Assembly: GCA_937925385.1 (NCBI GenBank)
Contig: CALEWN010000286.1
Coordinates: 1-14,934 of the forward strand
Length of the DNA: 14,934 nucleotides
From: an uncultured Senegalimassilia sp.
GTDB taxonomy: Bacteria > Actinomycetota > Coriobacteriia > Coriobacteriales > Eggerthellaceae
Direction: 5' to 3'
A program made the translations under genes and the position numbers. Below the pieces are notes generated by a model, which saw only the letters and a list, made by a program, of their open reading frames with translations, had not been told where the DNA came from and did not search any database. Shown here in pieces: positions 5,408 to 12,688 of the stretch. How positions within the stretch are numbered: the stretch's first letter is position 1; each line of letters opens with the position of its first letter.

Positions 5408-8002
5408 ATGAAGCTGGTGGTAACCGAGAAGAACGACGCGGCGACGAAGATCGCGGCGTTGCTGGGCGTGAAAAAACCCAAGGCCGACAAGGTGTATTCC
5501 ACGCCGGTGTACCGGTTCGAGGTAGACGGCGAGGAATGGGTGACCATCGGCCTGCGCGGCCATATCCTAGAGCCCGATTTCACGCCTACCCTTATATATA
5601 AGAAGCGCGGCGGCTGGCGCGGCGTCACCGCGGAGGGCGAGGCCATCCCGGCGCAGCTGCCCGCAAGCCTGGCGCGTCCGCCGTTCAAAAAGAAGAAACC
5701 GTTCATCGAAGACGGCGTTGAGCTGAAGGCGTGGAAGATGGATGCGTTGCCGTATCTGATCTACGCGCCCATCGAGAAGCTCCCGAAGGAGAAGGAGATC
5801 ATCCGCAGCCTGAAGAACCTGGCGAAGAAGGCGGACTCCATCGTCATCGCAACCGACTTCGACCGCGAGGGCGAGCTGATCGGCTCCGATGCCCTGTCGT
5901 GCATCCAGGAGGTCAATCCCACGGCGCCGGTTTCCCGCGCCCGTTACAGCGCTTTCACGAAAGAGGAGATTACGCACGCGTTCTCCAACCTGGTGGAGCT
6001 TGACACGAACCTGGCCTCGGCCGGCGCATCCCGTCAGGACATCGACCTTATTTGGGGCGCGGTGCTCACGCGCTATCTTACGCTCGTGAAGTTCGCCGGC
6101 TACGGCAACGTGCGCAGCTCCGGCCGCGTTCAGACGCCCACGCTGGCGCTGATCGTGGCGCGCGAGCGCGAGCGCATGGCGTTCATCCCCGAGGATTACT
6201 GGGTGATCAAGGGCGCCTTCGATGCCGCCGCGACTGCCGGCCCCACCGCAGGCGACGGCGAGCTTGCCTTCACGGCGCCGCACTCCACTGCCCGCTTCAA
6301 GGACGAGGCGGCGGCGAAGGCCGCCATGGCCGCAGTGGCCGGCGCATCAAGCGCTATGGTGGCGGCGGTGGAGAAGCGCACGCGCAAGCAGCAACCGCCC
6401 GTGCCGTTCAATACCACCAGCCTCATGGCCGCGGCATCGGCAGAAGGGCTTTCGCCTGCGCGTACCATGCGCATTGCCGAGAGCCTGTACATGGACGGCT
6501 ACATCTCATACCCGCGTGTCGACAACACGGTGTATCCCAGCTCACTCGACCTGGCCGAAGTGGTGAAGACCATTTCGGGCAACCCGGCGTACGCCCCGTA
6601 TTGCCAACAGCTGCTCTCCGCCGGCGAGCTGCACGCCACGCGCGGCAAGAAGGAGACCACCGACCACCCGCCCATCTATCCCACGGCAAAGGCCACGCCC
6701 GACGATCTGGCGCCGGCCGATTACAAGCTGTACAACCTGATCGCGCGCCGATTCCTGGCGACGCTGTCGGATGCGGCCGTGGTGGAGGGCACGAAGGTCA
6801 CGCTCGAAGTGGGCGGCGAGCACTTCGTGGCCAAGGGCGACGTGCTGGTGACGCCGGGCTATCGCGCCATTTACCCGTACGGCATGAAGAAGGACGAGCA
6901 GCTGCCCGCCATGAGCGAGGGGCAAAAGGTCTCCTTCAACGGCGCCGAATGCACCAAGAAGCAGACCGAGCCGCCGGCGCGCTACAGCCAAGGCAAGCTC
7001 ATCCAGGAGATGGAGAAGCTGGGCTTGGGCACGAAGTCCACGCGCCACAGCATCATCGAGCGCCTGTACACGGTGAAGTACATCCAGAACGACCCCATCG
7101 AGCCCAGCCAGCTGGGCATGGCGGTTTGCGACGCCCTTGACAAGTTCGCCCCGCACATCACGCATCCGCAGATGACGGCCGAGCTGGAAGAGGAGATGGA
7201 CAACATCGCCGAGGGCCGCAACACCAAAGACGCGGTGGTCACCAACAGCCGCAACTTGCTCTCCGAGCAGCTTGCCAACCTGCTGCCGCATTCCGAGGAG
7301 GTCAAAGATGCCCTGGCAGACGCCGTGGCGGCCGACGCTTACGTGGGCAAATGCCCCAAATGCGGCAAGGACCTGCAGATCCGCGTTTCGCAGAAGACGC
7401 GCGGCATGTTCATCGGCTGCGCCGGCTGGCCGGATTGCGACGTCACCTACCCGCTGCCGAAGGGCAAGGTGGAGTCGCTGCCCGACCCGTGCCCGACGTG
7501 CGGCATGCCCCAGGTGAAGGTGACGGCGTTCCGCTCCAAGCCGCGCACGCTGTGCATCGACCCGAACTGCGAGACGAACAAGGAACCCGACGTGGTGGTG
7601 GGCGAGTGCCCGAAGTGCGCTGAGGCCGGTAAGAAGGCCAAGCTCATCGCGCAGAAGAACCCGCGTACCCTGAAGCGCTTCATTCGTTGCGAGAACTACG
7701 ACGAGTGCGGTGTGGGCTACCCGCTTCCGCAATACGGCGCCATCACGGCCACCGACGAGGTTTGCGAGCATTGCGGCGCGCCCATGGTGATCGTCACGAC
7801 CGCGCGCGGTCCGTGGAAGCTGTGCCCGAACTTCAGCTGCCCGGGCAAGGAGATCGAGGCTGAGAAGAAGGCCGCCGCCAAGGAGGCCAAATCCGCCGCG
7901 AAGAAGGCGCCGGCGAAGAAGGCCGCCGCCAAGAAGCCCGCGGCGAAGAAAACGGCTGCGAAGAAGACCGCCGCGGCGAAAACCGAGGAGCCGGCAGAAT
8001 AG
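5408..8002 (+). CDS. topA: DNA topoisomerase I (type IA), multi-zinc-ribbon form
   Basis: An 864-residue type IA topoisomerase that relaxes negative supercoils by transient single-strand cleavage. The N-terminal Toprim domain carries Glu7 in VVTEKNDA and the DxDxE motif D150-F-D152-R-E154, which bind Mg2+. The catalytic tyrosine is Tyr368 in YISYPRVDN. The opening MKLVVTEKNDAATKIA and this active-site form resemble archaeal-type TopA more than E. coli TopA. The C-terminal third holds four Cys pairs of zinc-ribbon type, beginning at CPKC (649), CPTC, CPKC and CEHC and ending near Cys811. The tail 817-864 is a Lys/Ala repeat (KKAPAKKAAAKKPAAKK), like the basic tails of actinobacterial TopA that hold DNA and aid processivity. 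Start 5408 has AAGGAGG 7 bases upstream; an in-frame ATG at 5345 has none. It appears monocistronic, with a terminator at 8046. Confidence 0.95.
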   Translation: MKLVVTEKNDAATKIAALLGVKKPKADKVYSTPVYRFEVDGEEWVTIGLRGHILEPDFTPTLIYKKRGGWRGVTAEGEAIPAQLPASLARPPFKKKKPFIEDGVELKAWKMDALPYLIYAPIEKLPKEKEIIRSLKNLAKKADSIVIATDFDREGELIGSDALSCIQEVNPTAPVSRARYSAFTKEEITHAFSNLVELDTNLASAGASRQDIDLIWGAVLTRYLTLVKFAGYGNVRSSGRVQTPTLALIVARERERMAFIPEDYWVIKGAFDAAATAGPTAGDGELAFTAPHSTARFKDEAAAKAAMAAVAGASSAMVAAVEKRTRKQQPPVPFNTTSLMAAASAEGLSPARTMRIAESLYMDGYISYPRVDNTVYPSSLDLAEVVKTISGNPAYAPYCQQLLSAGELHATRGKKETTDHPPIYPTAKATPDDLAPADYKLYNLIARRFLATLSDAAVVEGTKVTLEVGGEHFVAKGDVLVTPGYRAIYPYGMKKDEQLPAMSEGQKVSFNGAECTKKQTEPPARYSQGKLIQEMEKLGLGTKSTRHSIIERLYTVKYIQNDPIEPSQLGMAVCDALDKFAPHITHPQMTAELEEEMDNIAEGRNTKDAVVTNSRNLLSEQLANLLPHSEEVKDALADAVAADAYVGKCPKCGKDLQIRVSQKTRGMFIGCAGWPDCDVTYPLPKGKVESLPDPCPTCGMPQVKVTAFRSKPRTLCIDPNCETNKEPDVVVGECPKCAEAGKKAKLIAQKNPRTLKRFIRCENYDECGVGYPLPQYGAITATDEVCEHCGAPMVIVTTARGPWKLCPNFSCPGKEIEAEKKAAAKEAKSAAKKAPAKKAAAKKPAAKKTAAKKTAAAKTEEPAE

Positions 8003-8045
8003 CGGCAGCATACGGTGGATGCCCTGCTGATCTTGATGTTTGACG

Positions 8046-8085
8046 AGATAGGCCCCGGAGCGATGGTTCGTTCCAGGGCCTATCT
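8046..8085 (+). terminator. Stem-loop terminator after topA
   Basis: AGATAGGCCC (8046-8055) pairs perfectly with GGGCCTATCT (8076-8085) across a 20-base loop, 44 bases after the topA stop. The tail GTATT is a weak U tract, so efficiency is uncertain. Confidence 0.6.
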
Positions 8086-8321
8086 GTATTGATGCGGGCT
8101 GCGACGTCGGAATGGGCGGCGGGGTAGCCGGCGCCCTTACCCCGTGCTGCGCTGAAAACGCGACGATGCCGGGGATGTTAGCTTGCCTGGTGTTGTTGCG
8201 TTGCTCCGATGGGGCGGCAACGCCGATGCCGAGGGCGAGACCGACCGGCATCGGCGAAACAATCGGCGCGGCGGTCGATAATGCGCTTTTGGGAGCGCAT
8301 CGCGCAATTGGCGTGGCGAAG
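8086..8321. other. Intergenic DNA with an 11-bp inverted repeat, no gene
   Basis: The space between convergent topA and the minus-strand fumarase pair shows no credible coding frame. CGCCGATGCCG (8221-8231) and CGGCATCGGCG (8246-8256) form a perfect 11-bp stem. Parts of it (GATGC, CGGCATCG) recur in the next hairpin at 8322-8358, so the two share sequence and could compete in folding. Confidence 0.45.
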
Positions 8322-8358
8322 CGCTTGCCCGATGCGCTGAATCGGCATCGGGCAAGCG
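8322..8358 (-). terminator. Strong hairpin downstream of the minus-strand fumarase operon
   Basis: CGCTTGCCCGATGC (8322-8335) pairs perfectly over 14 bp with GCATCGGGCAAGCG (8345-8358) around a 9-base loop, starting 9 bases past the stop at 8368. No T run follows on either strand. It may be an unusual terminator or a 3'-end stabiliser rather than a classical rho-independent terminator. Confidence 0.55.
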
Positions 8359-8367
8359 GAACCATTC

Positions 8368-8922
8368 CTAGATATCCTCGCCGTTCTCGATGGCGCGATA
8401 GAGGTCGCGGCCTTGCGCATCGACGGCCACGAAGACGGGGAAGTCGTCGAGCATGATGCGGCGCAGCGCCTCGGTGCCCAGATCGTCCCAGGCCACGGTC
8501 TCGCTTGCGGTGACGTGCTTCGCAAGCAGCGCCGCAATGCCGCCGACCGCCGCGAAGTACACGGAGCCGTTTTCCATGCACGCGTCGATGACGGCCTGGT
8601 TGCGCTTGCCCTTGCCGATGCACGCCGCGATGCCGGCCCGCATAAGCTGGGGCGTGGCGAAGTCCATGCGGCTGGCCGTGGTGGGGCCCACGCTGCCGAG
8701 CGGGCGGCCGGCAGCGGCGGGGGTGGGGCCGGCGTAGAACAGCGTCTGGCCCGCCAAGTCGAACGGCAGCTCGCCGGTTTGCTCGAGCGCCTCGAGCGCG
8801 CGGGCGTGGCCGGCATCGCGCATGGTGTAGCAGGGTCCGGTCAGGCGCACCTCCTGGCCGGCTTTCAGATTCGCCAGCTGGGATTTATCCAGCGGCAGGC
8901 TCAAGCGTACGGGTTCGCTCAT
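8368..8922 (-). CDS. Class I (Fe-S) fumarate hydratase, beta subunit (C-terminal domain type)
   Basis: A 184-residue beta subunit of the two-part class I fumarase/tartrate dehydratase family, which interconverts malate and fumarate (or dehydrates tartrate) in the cytosol. The family core is clear: LTGPCYTMRDAGHAR (28-41), FYAGPTPAAAGRPLGSVGPTT (62-82) with SRMD after it, KGKRNQAV (104-111) and VYFAAVGG (121-128). GPTT-x-SRMD and the arginine in MRDAGH are expected substrate-contact residues. Start ATG 8922 overlaps the alpha stop as ATGA (8919-8922), so the two subunits are translationally coupled in a 1:1 complex. It is clearly paralogous to the plus-strand gene at 12689, and the GPTT motif falls at the same residue numbers (79-82). 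Malate/fumarate is the likelier substrate, but this is not proved by sequence. Confidence 0.9.
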   Translation of the reverse strand: MSEPVRLSLPLDKSQLANLKAGQEVRLTGPCYTMRDAGHARALEALEQTGELPFDLAGQTLFYAGPTPAAAGRPLGSVGPTTASRMDFATPQLMRAGIAACIGKGKRNQAVIDACMENGSVYFAAVGGIAALLAKHVTASETVAWDDLGTEALRRIMLDDFPVFVAVDAQGRDLYRAIENGEDI

Positions 8923-9812
8923 TTCCCCTCACCCCAATCGATCAGCTCGATGGACGCGCTGCGCATGGCCGAGCATCCCATGTTCACGGCCACGGGCAGG
9001 GCGGCGATGTGGCACGGCGCCGTTTCCAGATGCACGGCCAGGGCGGTCGCGCCGCCGCCGAGGGCGGCCGGCCCGATGCCCGTGGCGTTAATGGCGGCAA
9101 GCAGCTCGGCTTCTCGCTCGGCGGCCTGCGGGCTTGCGGCGGGCGTTCCCACCTCGCGCAGCAGCGCGTGCTTGGCCAGGCCCGCCACCTTGTCGAACGT
9201 GGCGCCCACGCCCACGCCCACGATAAGCGGCGGGCAGGCGTTGGCGGCCTTCTCGCGCACGCAGTCGAGCACGACCTTCTTCACGCCCTCCCAGCCGGCG
9301 CCGGGCGCGAGCATGACCACGCGGCTTGCGTTGTCCGAGCCGCCGCCCTTGAGCAGCACGTGCAGCGTGGCGCCCCGGCCGGGGCGCAGGGCGATCTCGG
9401 CGAAGGCGGGCGTGTTGTCGCCGGTGTTGGTTCGGTCGAGCAGCGCGTCGGCCACGACGCTCATGCGCAGGCGGCCGTCGGCGTAGGCGCGCGCCACGGC
9501 GTCGTTGACGCCCGAAAGGACGTTGCCGGGGATGAGCAGGTCCTCGCCGACCTCCAGGCGCACCCAGCAGGTGCCGGTGTCCTGGCAGATGGGCACGCCG
9601 TCCTTCTGCCCGATGCGGGCGTTTTCCAACAGGCAGTCCAGCACGGATTGCGCGCGTGGCTGCGTCTCGTCGGCGCGGGCCGCCTGCATAGCGGCAAGCA
9701 CGTCAGGGCGCAGATGCGTGGCGCAGCGGCGCACGGCGCCATACACGGCGTCGGCGACCGTCTGCGCCGTGAGCGCGCCGGGTTGCGCCGCGGGCATGTT
9801 CTCGTCTTCCAC
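8919..9812 (-). CDS. Class I (Fe-S) fumarate hydratase, alpha subunit
   Basis: A 297-residue alpha subunit that carries the oxygen-sensitive [4Fe-4S] cluster. All three expected cluster ligands are present: Cys76 in PICQDTG, Cys193 in NACPPLIVGVG, and Cys280 in NMGCSA. The aspartate in CQDTG is the likely catalytic acid. DRTNTGDNTPAF (126-137) and LLKGGGSDN (153-161) are further family blocks. The enzyme hydrates fumarate to malate or the reverse. The start is uncertain: GTG 9812 has AAGGAAAGGA 5-6 bases upstream and is preferred; ATG 9797 has weaker spacing, and ATG 9842 adds ten residues. The frame is open further to 10037, but that region contains inverted repeats and unlike-protein sequence. 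It is the first gene of a two-gene operon diverging from the transporter gene across a 433-base spacer. Confidence 0.88.
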   Translation of the reverse strand: MEDENMPAAQPGALTAQTVADAVYGAVRRCATHLRPDVLAAMQAARADETQPRAQSVLDCLLENARIGQKDGVPICQDTGTCWVRLEVGEDLLIPGNVLSGVNDAVARAYADGRLRMSVVADALLDRTNTGDNTPAFAEIALRPGRGATLHVLLKGGGSDNASRVVMLAPGAGWEGVKKVVLDCVREKAANACPPLIVGVGVGATFDKVAGLAKHALLREVGTPAASPQAAEREAELLAAINATGIGPAALGGGATALAVHLETAPCHIAALPVAVNMGCSAMRSASIELIDWGEGK

Positions 9813-9990
9813 GTTGTTCCTTTCCTTGATATCCGTGCCCATATTGTGCGCCATGCGCCCGCGCCGGTGGGCGAACTCCACGCAATCCGGGGATGGCGGG
9901 TCGGGCATATCGTCGCCTTTGGGTGGTCGACGGCGGCTCGGACCATGGGCGTCCTGGTGCGTCGATTTAAACCCGTCAGGGGTGGACCGA
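9813..9990. other. Divergent intergenic spacer, fumarase-proximal part
   Basis: No coding gene or strong sigma-70 promoter is visible. An AT island TTTAAA at 9966-9971 is the best -10-like element for the minus strand, without a clear -35 partner. Promoters for both divergent operons should lie between 9813 and 10245. Confidence 0.35.
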
Positions 9991-10049
9991 TGGGTGTATT
10001 TTGCAATCGACCTGGGGAAATACGGAACTACACCCACGGCGGGTGTGGG
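9991..10049. promoter_or_regulatory. Mutually exclusive stem-loops / inverted-repeat operator candidate
   Basis: TGGGTGTA (9991-9998) and TACACCCA (10029-10036) form a perfect 8-bp inverted repeat. GTATTT (9996-10001) and AAATAC (10018-10023) form an overlapping inner repeat. ACACCC (10030-10035) can instead pair with GGGTGT (10041-10046). The second arm thus has two possible partners, as in attenuators; alternatively this is a dyad for a transcription factor such as a LysR-type protein. A palindromic TTGCAA lies at 10001-10006 inside the loop. No regulator gene lies nearby. Confidence 0.4.
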
Positions 10050-10132
10050 AAGTTAGCCAAGGCTACAGGCACCATGCACCCCAGCGAACGGCCGCCGAGG
10101 GGCGTGGCCGGGCGCGGCGGGCTCGCCTGCGC

Positions 10133-10147
10133 GGCGCATGATGCGCC
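10133..10147. repeat. 7-bp inverted repeat in the divergent spacer
   Basis: GGCGCAT (10133-10139), centre G, ATGCGCC (10141-10147). The single-base loop makes it unlikely as an RNA hairpin but suitable as a protein-binding dyad. It lies about 100 bases upstream of the transporter start. No regulator is identified. Confidence 0.3.
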
Positions 10148-10189
10148 GGCATCGCGGGACTCTCCTTACCGTCGCGCTAGCCTTCACGG

Positions 10190-10240
10190 CCGCCGCCCGT
10201 CGGTCGATCGCCGGATCGACGGGCGGCGGAATCGAAAGGA
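10190..10240 (+). promoter_or_regulatory. Strong leader hairpin directly before the transporter Shine-Dalgarno
   Basis: CCGCCGCCCGTCG (10190-10202) pairs perfectly over 13 bp with CGACGGGCGGCGG (10217-10229). An alternative inner stem GTCGATC-GCCG-GATCGAC (10203-10220) reuses part of the second arm. GAATCGAAAGGA (10229-10240), holding the Shine-Dalgarno, follows at once. There is no U tract, so a role in mRNA 5' protection, processing or translational control is more likely than termination. The same hairpin plus 12-base arrangement occurs at 11771-11805. Confidence 0.5.
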
Positions 10241-10245
10241 AAGGA

Positions 10246-11727
10246 ATGCACGTGGAAGCAGTTACACAGTTCGGCGCACGCACGAAGGCGGCGCGCGCCA
10301 AGCAGAGGACGGGAGGGAAGACGGGCGTCAACTGGCCGATGCTGATCATCACGTTGGCCGTGGGCGTTGCGCTGTGGTTCTGCCCGGTGCCCGCCGGGCT
10401 CGACGCGAAGGCGTGGCATATGTTCGCCATCTTCGCCGCCACCATCGTGGGCCTTATCATCAAGCCGCTGCCGATGGGCTCCATCGCCATCATGGCCATC
10501 ACCGTCAGCGTGCTCACGGGCACGGTCGGCTTGAAGGATGGCCTGTCGGGCTTTTCCAATACCACGATCTGGCTCATCGTCATCGCGTTCTTCATCAGCC
10601 GCGGCTTCATCAAAACGGGCCTGGGCAATCGCGTGGCCTATATCTTCGTGGAGAAGTTCGGCAAGAAGACGCTGGGCCTGGCATATTCGCTCATCGCCAC
10701 CGACCTGGTGCTTTCCCCGGCTATGCCGTCGAACACGGCTCGCGCGGGCGGCATCGTGTGGCCTATCGTGCAGTCCCTTTCCCATACGTTCGGCAGCCGC
10801 GCCGAAGATGGCACGGCGGGTCGTATCGGTTCGTTTCTGCACCTTGCGGCGTTTCAGGGCGACATGATCACCTCCGCCATGTTCGTCACCGCCATGGCTG
10901 CGAACCCCTTGGCGGTGCAGCTTGCCGCCGACACGGCGGGCATCGAGATCACCTGGGTTGGCTGGTGCATCGCCGCGCTCGTGCCCGGCCTGGTCGCGCT
11001 CATCGTGGTGCCGCTGGTGCTCTACAAGCTTAACCCGCCAGAGGTCAAGGAAACTCCCGACGCCGCTGTGGTCGCCCGTGCGAAGCTCTCCGAGATGGGC
11101 CCGGTGACCAGCGCCGAGAAGAAGATGATCTTCGTCTTCGCGCTCATCCTGATCCTGTGGATCGCCGGAAGCGCCATCAACCTCTCCGCAACCACCACCG
11201 GCTTCATCGGCTTGTCCGTCCTCCTGCTTACCAACGTGCTCACTTGGGACGACGTGAAGAACGAGAAGGGTGCATGGGACACGCTCGTGTGGTTCTCCGC
11301 CTTGGTCATGATGGCGGGGCAGCTGAACACGCTCGGTCTTATCCCGTGGTTCGGCAACCTGATGGCCGGCAGCGTCGGCGGCATGAACTGGGTGGTTGCG
11401 CTGCTCATCCTGGCGCTGGCCTACTTCTTCAGCCACTACCTGTTCGCCTCCGCCACCGCCCACGTCACCGCCATGTACGCGGCGTTTCTGACGGTGGCCA
11501 TCGCCGCCGGCGCGCCCGCGATGCTCACGGCGCTTGTGCTCGGCTTCTTCGGAAACCTGATGGGCTCGCTCACCCATTACGGCGCAGGTCCGGCTCCGAT
11601 CCTGTTCGGCGCGGGCTATGTGACCCAAGGCAAATGGTGGGTTATGGGCGCGGTCGTGTCGGTGATCAACATCGTCATCTGGCTCGGCGTCGGCGGCGTG
11701 TGGTGGAAGGTGCTCGGCCTGTGGTAG
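10246..11727 (+). CDS. DASS-family dicarboxylate/anion transporter (CitT/TtdT/YflS-like)
   Basis: A 493-residue inner-membrane transporter of the divalent anion:Na+ symporter (SLC13-like) family. Roughly 11-12 hydrophobic segments run from about 31 to 487. The two pseudo-symmetric substrate/Na+ loops are visible: MPSNTARAGG (160-169, SNT) and SHYLFASATAHVTAMY (396-411, SAT variant). THYGAGPAPI (443-452) is typical of the bacterial CitT, TtdT and 2-oxoglutarate/malate subgroup. Expected substrates are malate, fumarate, tartrate, citrate or succinate, with Na+-coupled uptake or exchange for succinate; which one cannot be read. The start ATG 10246 follows GAAAGGAAAGGA; GTG 10252 has better spacing to the last AAAGGA and would shorten the protein by two residues. 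It is followed after 84 bases by a hydro-lyase alpha subunit, supporting a joint role in C4-dicarboxylate use. Confidence 0.92.
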   Translation: MHVEAVTQFGARTKAARAKQRTGGKTGVNWPMLIITLAVGVALWFCPVPAGLDAKAWHMFAIFAATIVGLIIKPLPMGSIAIMAITVSVLTGTVGLKDGLSGFSNTTIWLIVIAFFISRGFIKTGLGNRVAYIFVEKFGKKTLGLAYSLIATDLVLSPAMPSNTARAGGIVWPIVQSLSHTFGSRAEDGTAGRIGSFLHLAAFQGDMITSAMFVTAMAANPLAVQLAADTAGIEITWVGWCIAALVPGLVALIVVPLVLYKLNPPEVKETPDAAVVARAKLSEMGPVTSAEKKMIFVFALILILWIAGSAINLSATTTGFIGLSVLLLTNVLTWDDVKNEKGAWDTLVWFSALVMMAGQLNTLGLIPWFGNLMAGSVGGMNWVVALLILALAYFFSHYLFASATAHVTAMYAAFLTVAIAAGAPAMLTALVLGFFGNLMGSLTHYGAGPAPILFGAGYVTQGKWWVMGAVVSVINIVIWLGVGGVWWKVLGLW

Positions 11728-11770
11728 GCCGCGCCGCGATCGCATAACGCCTGGAACGAAACGGGAATGC

Positions 11771-11805
11771 GGGCCGCCGTGTGCGGCGGCCCCGAATCGA
11801 AAGGA
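11771..11805 (+). promoter_or_regulatory. Hairpin plus Shine-Dalgarno element before the second hydro-lyase alpha gene
   Basis: GGGCCGCC (11771-11778) pairs perfectly with GGCGGCCC (11785-11792) around a 6-base loop, followed by GAATCGAAAGGA (11794-11805). The same 12 bases follow the hairpin in front of the transporter gene (10229-10240). No T run follows, so read-through from the transporter is likely; the hairpin may mark an RNA processing or stabilisation point within one operon. Confidence 0.5.
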
Positions 11806-11811
11806 CATGCC

Positions 11812-12657
11812 ATGAAGGAAATCAACGTTGCCGACATCACCGCAGAGGTGCGACGCCTGTGCATCGAGGCCGCTTGCGACCTGCCTCGCGATGTTGAGAA
11901 GCTCATCTACCAGGCCACCGAGACCGAGGAGAGCGAGTTCGGCACCTACGCGATGGAGAAGATCTGCCGCAACATCAAGATCGCCCGCGAGAACAACGTG
12001 CCCATGTGCCAGGACACCGGCATGGTCATCGTGTTCGTCGAGATCGGCCAGGAGGTGCACATCGCCGGCGGCCTGCTCGATGACGCCATCAACGCCGGCG
12101 TCGCCGCGGGCTACATCGACGGCTATCTGCGCAAGTCCACGGTGATCGACCCCGTGCTCAACCGCAAGAACGCCGGCGACAACACGCCCGCCATCATCTA
12201 CACCTCGCTCGCCGCCGGCGATGAGCTGCGCATCACCGTGATGCCGAAGGGCGCCGGCTCGGAGAACATGAGCCAGCTCAAGATGCTCAAGCCCGCCGAC
12301 GGCCTGGAGGGCGTGAAGCGCTTCATCGTGGACGCCGTCGTCAACGCCGGCGGCAACCCCCGCCCGCCGACGGTGGTCGGCGTGGGCATCGGCGGCAACG
12401 CCGATAAGGCCATGCAGCTGTCGAAGGTGGCGTTGCGCCGCGAGGCCGGCGCGCCCAACCCCAACCCCGAGTACGCAGCCATCGAGCGCGAGCTGCTCAA
12501 GGAGATCAACAAGTCCGGCGTCGGCCCGCAGGGCTTCGGCGGTCGCAACACCGCGCTGGCCGTGCAGATCGAGACGTATCCCACGCATATCGCCACCATG
12601 CCGGTTGCCGTGACGCTTAACTGCCACGCCGCCCGTCACAAGGAAGTCGTTCTGTAG
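11812..12657 (+). CDS. Class I hydro-lyase (fumarase/tartrate dehydratase-type) alpha subunit, one cluster Cys replaced
   Basis: A 281-residue alpha subunit, paralogous to the minus-strand gene at 8919 but clearly diverged. Family blocks are present: VPMCQDTG (63-70), NRKNAGDNTPAIIY (117-130), MPKGAGSEN (144-152), GVGIGGNADKA (190-200) and NCHAARHKE (270-278). Two cluster ligands are in place, Cys66 and Cys271. At the middle site the usual N-x-C-P-P reads N182-P-R184-P-P; codon 12361-12363 is CGC where TGC would give Cys. Either this is a real substitution that would weaken or alter the [4Fe-4S] site, or a one-base sequence error. The rest of the protein shows no sign of decay. Start ATG 11812 has AAAGGA 6 bases upstream. 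The beta gene follows after 31 bases. The product likely dehydrates malate, tartrate or a related hydroxy acid in the cytosol. Confidence 0.88.
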   Translation: MKEINVADITAEVRRLCIEAACDLPRDVEKLIYQATETEESEFGTYAMEKICRNIKIARENNVPMCQDTGMVIVFVEIGQEVHIAGGLLDDAINAGVAAGYIDGYLRKSTVIDPVLNRKNAGDNTPAIIYTSLAAGDELRITVMPKGAGSENMSQLKMLKPADGLEGVKRFIVDAVVNAGGNPRPPTVVGVGIGGNADKAMQLSKVALRREAGAPNPNPEYAAIERELLKEINKSGVGPQGFGGRNTALAVQIETYPTHIATMPVAVTLNCHAARHKEVVL

Positions 12658-12688
12658 GTTTTCGCATACGATCAAGGAGAAGCAAGTT

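Noticed and set aside
6542..8623. A long minus-strand open frame antisense to topA and crossing into the fumarase beta gene
   Set aside because: It overlaps unmistakable TopA zinc-ribbon coding and has no family motifs; the Leu/Arg/Gly repeats mirror the Lys/Ala tail of topA read backwards.
9009..11033. A long plus-strand open frame antisense to the fumarase alpha gene and out of frame with the transporter
   Set aside because: It runs across two different genes and the structured spacer, with Arg/His-rich low-complexity translation and no ribosome-binding site.
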